64,000 nucleotides of DNA, from assembly GCF_000832305.1 (NCBI RefSeq), contig NZ_CP010537.1, forward strand, positions 3,658,001-3,722,000. Reading direction: 5' to 3'. Below the pieces are notes generated by a model, which was not told the origin of the DNA, ran no database searches, and worked only from the letters and a program-made list of their open reading frames with translations. The first letter of the stretch is position 1, and every line of letters begins with the position of its first letter. Positions 60,907 to 64,000 of the stretch are shown here, piece after piece. The position numbers and the translations under genes were made by a program. The DNA comes from Cupriavidus basilensis (GTDB lineage Bacteria; Pseudomonadota; Gammaproteobacteria; Burkholderiales; Burkholderiaceae).

Positions 60907-61788
60907 ATGACGTCCCAGACAGACAGCAAGCAGCCGACGCCTGACCCAGCCGAGCGCAACGCGTTCTTTCCCTCCCCCTATTCACTCTCGCAATTTACTT
61001 CGCCAAAATCCAACCTCGCGGATGCCGACTATCCGGACGCTTATCAGGGAGGCAGGTGGAAGGTACTGCTCGTCGCTGCGGACGAGCGCTATCTCCTGAC
61101 GGGAAATGGGACCTTTTTTTCCACGGGCAACCATCCCGTCGAAACCCTCCTGCCCATGTATCACCTTGACCGCGCGGGATTCGAGTTCGACATTGCTACA
61201 TTGTCGGGTAATCCGGCCAAGTTTGAATGGTGGGCGTTCCCTTCCGAAGACGCCGAGATAAAGGCCCTCTACGCGAAGTACGAGCAAAAATTCCAGCAGC
61301 CCCTTAAGCTTGCCGACGTGGTGAATTCCTTGAACAAGGATGCAGACTACATTGCCGTTTTCGTCCCTGGGGGACATGGCGCCCTGATGGGGCTACCCTT
61401 CAGCGCGGACATGAAGGCAACCCTGCAGTGGGCCATGCAAAACGACAAGTACGTCATCACGCTGTGCCACGGGCCTGCCGCCTTACTTTCGGCCAGCGTC
61501 GACGAACCCAACGGTGGAGATCTGTTCCGCGGCTACCGCATCTGCGCATTCCCAGATGCCATGGACAAGCAAACGCCGGATATTGGCTATATGCCCGGCC
61601 CATTGCGTTGGTTCTTTGGCGAAAAACTCGCGGCTATGGGAGTCGAGATAGTAAACACCGGAATCGATGGAAGTACGTTCCGGGACCGGAAGCTCCTCAC
61701 GGGTGACAGTCCGCTCGCGGCCAATAATCTTGGCAAGCTGGCTGCGCGCGTGCTGCTGGACGAAGTGCAGAATACCGGTGGGCGCTAG
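60907..61788 (+). CDS. hchA: Hsp31/HchA-like DJ-1 superfamily protein (glyoxalase III)
   Basis: A 293-aa protein of the DJ-1/PfpI superfamily, Hsp31 branch. The nucleophile elbow is [12 protein letters not shown], with Cys187 and His188. Glu79 in NHPVETLLP and the metal-site region that follows match E. coli Hsp31, a chaperone and glyoxalase III that converts methylglyoxal to lactate without glutathione. [15 protein letters not shown] is the typical P-loop-like motif. It is a single gene, with AGAAGGAAG before its ATG. Confidence 0.93.
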   Translation: MTSQTDSKQPTPDPAERNAFFPSPYSLSQFTSPKSNLADADYPDAYQGGRWKVLLVAADERYLLTGNGTFFSTGNHPVETLLPMYHLDRAGFEFDIATLSGNPAKFEWWAFPSEDAEIKALYAKYEQKFQQPLKLADVVNSLNKDADYIAVFVPGGHGALMGLPFSADMKATLQWAMQNDKYVITLCHGPAALLSASVDEPNGGDLFRGYRICAFPDAMDKQTPDIGYMPGPLRWFFGEKLAAMGVEIVNTGIDGSTFRDRKLLTGDSPLAANNLGKLAARVLLDEVQNTGGR

Positions 61789-62279
61789 TTCTCACGCCAT
61801 CGGGGACCTTGTCTGCTCGGGTGCGTGAACTGGCACGGCCTGCACAAACATCGATTCGCCTCGAGGCGCGGCTCGGGACGGTTCACTCGTCCATCGTCGC
61901 GGGGCTTTCCAGGGGAAACTGCCCCAGGATGTAGTGTGCTGAAGAGCGGGGAAAGGCTGGAAAGTCGCTTCCCGTATGGCAAGGACGGCGGCAACCGGGA
62001 CGGCATCAATACATTTCGTAAGCACTCTGATGCTTTGCAAGGACTTTAATGTCCGAGGTCACTATTGAATTAAGGGAATATTGTGCTTTCCAGAATGACG
62101 CTAACCTCTTGATTCTTCGACCCAGTCGGATGGGGTCACAAAGTCAAAGTCCTTTCCGTCAACTTTGGCCCCCGAAAATTAAAGAGATTTCCACTTGTAT
62201 CTTCTCGCAGCCCAGGATGAAGAGGCGCAAAAATCACATAGCAGATGTTCCTTCACTGTCCGGAGGTGGTGTTCGGTTT
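61789..62279. other. Less GC-rich region without recognisable gene
   Basis: About 490 bp between the HchA-like gene and the TnsD-like remnant. The plus-strand open frame at 62049-62345 encodes nothing recognisable. Base composition falls relative to the rest of the window, consistent with imported DNA. Confidence 0.5.
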
Positions 62280-62780
62280 TTATTTTGTCAGCCGAGCAAT
62301 TGTCGCCATCGTCGCAGGGACACGCTTCATACAGTATTTTCCTGATTGCTGCGGTATCCCCGCTTCCTTCATGAGCGCCGTCTGGCTAAGAGCCTTCGAT
62401 GGGTCCACCTGCCGGAGTCGAAACGCCGCTGCTTCTACGGCTGCGTTGTATTCAGCATCACGCGTTGCCCAGTCGACGAGATAGCTGCCCTCTGTCGAGT
62501 AGCGCCCGCGGAATTTCAATCGATGAGCCTCGCAGACCTTTCTGAGCCAAGCAGGGTCCTCTCTAGCAAGACACTTGAACAAACGAGGTTCGAGCTTACC
62601 TGCATGAGTCGAGGAAAGAGGCGCGACTGTCGAAAGTAATGTTTCCACCGCTTCCTAAGTCTCGTGAGATCTTCGTGTGAGATACGCGGCCGCAAGGTAT
62701 CGTGACGCAGCCAGTATATAACCGTTGGCCTGGCGGCCCCCATCTGCTTAGCGATTTCCCATTGCTAATTCATTATGCGG
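62280..62780 (-). pseudogene. Frameshifted C-terminal remnant of a TnsD/TniQ-like transposition protein
   Basis: A minus-strand frame at about 62770-62590 reads WEIAKQMGAARPTVIYWLRH followed by basic residues, a helix-turn-helix-like region. A second frame at 62648-62280 reads KCLAREDPAWLRKVC and then YLVDWATRDAEYNAAVEAAAF. The VDWxxRDxE pattern with a preceding xDPAWL is characteristic of the C-terminal part of TnsD-type target-selection proteins of Tn7-like elements. The two frames must be joined by a frameshift, and a TAG stop precedes the first. No TnsABC genes are in view. Confidence 0.5.
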
Positions 62781-63144
62781 CCGTCTGGCCGATGCAGCTC
62801 GAAAGCCCATTGGGCAGCTATTTGAGCAATATTTCGCCTGCTTCTCGAGGCACAACAGGGTGAATCGGAATGGCCGGGATTGTCAACAATCGTCCTGTCG
62901 TTGATGCACAGGCATTCACATGCGGATGAACATAGCCAGCCGTGCGTTCGCTCGTCAAGCGCAGCCTGGCGTGAGAACCTCGCGAACCTGGGTAATTGAT
63001 GCCTGCTCTGGGGTTGAAGGAGCGTTTTCCCTGTGGAATGCCGCGCGGCTCATTTTTGGTAAAACACTGCCATAGCTTGCTGGCCGCGGACGGGCGATAT
63101 TGGAGGCGTCGGAACTGACCGACGTCACCTACAGGAGTAGCATC
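62781..63144. other. Intergenic region without recognisable gene
   Basis: About 360 bp. A minus-strand open frame at 62818-63150 is not convincing. A short peptide gene with a good ribosome site begins at its right end. Confidence 0.4.
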
Positions 63145-63252
63145 ATGCACAGCTACAACGTTGACCCGAACAATCCCCAGTGGCCGAGCCGGAATCCCTT
63201 CAAGGATTCCGGAAAAAACCGCGGCAACAACCCGCCGGCGAAGGGCAATTAA
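63145..63252 (+). CDS. 35-aa polar peptide of unknown function
   Basis: MHSYNVDPNNPQWPSRNPF followed by KDSGKNRGNNPPAKGN. AGGAG lies seven bases before the ATG, which supports translation. The composition is striking: Asn, Pro, Lys and Gly dominate, with no hydrophobic helix, so it is soluble and probably disordered. It ends nine bases before the convergent stop of the next gene. Family not recognised. Confidence 0.5.
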   Translation: MHSYNVDPNNPQWPSRNPFKDSGKNRGNNPPAKGN

Positions 63253-63261
63253 CTCGTCGAG

Positions 63262-64000
63262 CTACTGGCAGCTTGTGCCGTGCGCTGCCTTGGCGAGCTC
63301 CGCCAGGACAGCGCCTTTTTCACGGTGATAGGCCAACCAGTAGGGATAGCGCACGGCCGCCCACGACTCGAAGTCTGGGTGGCCAAAAGGAAAGGCGGGC
63401 CAAGGCCACATCGCTGGTGGCTCGCCGTTCTCGCGCGAGATGGCGGACAGGGTCTGTCCAAGGTACCCCAGCAAGTTGATAAGCTTCGCGGCAGAGTGCT
63501 GTCGATACAGCCTGTCCTTCGAGTCTTCTAGGCCGTGAGCGGCCATCAGTCCCGCCATTGTCTCGGGGTCCGGGAAGTGCTTTCCCGAACTCCAACGATA
63601 CAGCGTGCCAATCTCCAGTTCGGGCACGTCGCTGGCTTTATTCATCATCGCGGAGACTGACGAAACCCTCAGACGACGCTTCAGCTCATCGAAAAGCAGG
63701 CTCGCAGGGTTGCGACCATGTCCTGTCCGTGAGGGTATCAGGCAGGCAAACTGGGGCGACTCCAATCCCTTGTTCTCGCCGTCATCAAGGTCCCAGCCGG
63801 CCAACCACCCCAGATGCGCATCCATGGACATTGCGGTCGTAAGGGCAGAAACCGCCTGCAGGTTTGGGGCTTTGCGTAGAACCTCTAGCGCCTCCGGCCA
63901 AAGTAGGGCGCTCAGCAGGGAATGATTGGTCATGAAGTCGGCTGCCCCGGCCGCATCACCGGCCTCAAGCAGTTGCTGAGTCCGCCAGCCCGAGCGTTCC
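63262..64000 (-). CDS. Uncharacterised protein, 5' end outside window
   Basis: An open frame that continues to the right edge: the residues before the internal Met at 63933 (LLEAGDAAGAADF) are in frame, so the gene probably starts outside. At least 245 residues are visible. DELKRRLRVSSVSAMMNKA followed by IGTLYRWSSGKHFPDPETM suggests a helix-turn-helix-like segment (YRWSSGKHFPD resembles the recognition part of Cro/CI-like domains). WPWPAFPFGHPDFESWAAVRYPYW is aromatic-rich. I do not recognise the family. Confidence 0.65.
   Translation of the reverse strand, partial: ERSGWRTQQLLEAGDAAGAADFMTNHSLLSALLWPEALEVLRKAPNLQAVSALTTAMSMDAHLGWLAGWDLDDGENKGLESPQFACLIPSRTGHGRNPASLLFDELKRRLRVSSVSAMMNKASDVPELEIGTLYRWSSGKHFPDPETMAGLMAAHGLEDSKDRLYRQHSAAKLINLLGYLGQTLSAISRENGEPPAMWPWPAFPFGHPDFESWAAVRYPYWLAYHREKGAVLAELAKAAHGTSCQ

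Noticed and set aside
62049..62345. A 98-codon plus-strand gene in the less GC-rich region
   Set aside because: No ribosome site or recognisable motif. Its 3' part overlaps the TnsD-like remnant on the other strand.
62818..63150. A 110-codon minus-strand gene
   Set aside because: No family resemblance and no good ribosome site. It overlaps the start and ribosome site of the better-supported 35-aa peptide gene.

Overview
The window is GC-rich DNA from a beta-proteobacterium, most likely Cupriavidus or a close Burkholderiaceae relative, and probably from an accessory replicon or variable part of the genome. The evidence is five tripartite-tricarboxylate (Bug-type) solute-binding proteins, a Lys/Ala-rich histone-H1-like protein, a cbb3-type oxidase operon, a CzcCBA-type metal efflux operon and a poly(hydroxybutyrate)-depolymerase-like esterase. 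No tRNA, rRNA or CRISPR array was seen.

Layout. 1-2.3 kb: a Bug receptor running off the left edge, a divergent LysR regulator, and a Phd/YefM-ParE toxin-antitoxin pair with a palindromic operator. 2.3-5.1 kb: a TldD/PmbA-like protease pair. 5.2-20.5 kb: an organic-acid catabolic region. It holds four more Bug receptors and an apparent operon of acyl-CoA dehydrogenase, CaiB-type CoA-transferase, MmgE/PrpD protein, CitE-like lyase and MaoC-type hydratases. This set could take a C5 branched dicarboxylate to acetyl-CoA plus pyruvate. An acyl-CoA synthetase and a PimC/PimD-like dehydrogenase pair follow. 20.5-30 kb: a gap packed with inverted repeats, a GntR regulator with a ThDP enzyme, a VirK-like protein, an SLC13-type transporter, AraC and FUSC genes, and a MarR regulator coupled to a HEAT-repeat protein resembling DNA alkylation repair proteins. 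30-36 kb: the CzcCBA efflux operon. 36-43 kb: TauE/SafE, a GFA protein, a decayed ABC transporter, then an unusual locus with two micro-proteins, a 30-hexad solenoid protein and a GNAT-like protein, followed by a HAD-like protein and an EamA exporter.

43-47.3 kb: a compact oxidase operon (a CcoS-CcoN fusion, CcoO-like and small c-type cytochromes, a SCO copper chaperone and a membrane protein) divergent from a MocR regulator. 49-54 kb: SlyX, a DUF1439 protein, the H1-like protein, a DUF938 methyltransferase, an AraC remnant and a Tat-exported PhoX-family phosphatase. 54-61.8 kb: a YigZ/IMPACT protein, a ferredoxin, an esterase, a second TauE/SafE, an ABM monooxygenase, a P450, a PhlG-like hydrolase controlled by a divergent TetR regulator through a 31-bp perfect palindrome, and an Hsp31/HchA-like protein. 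61.8-64 kb: less GC-rich, with a broken TnsD-like transposition gene, a 35-aa peptide and an unrecognised gene leaving the window, as at the edge of a mobile island.

The strongest leads for something undescribed are the hexapeptide-solenoid locus with its micro-proteins and structured leader (38.8-40.7 kb), the leader-ORF/terminator arrangement before the EamA exporter (42.7 kb), the reduced cbb3 operon with its CcoS-CcoN fusion, and the palindrome-embedded promoter of the MarR gene.
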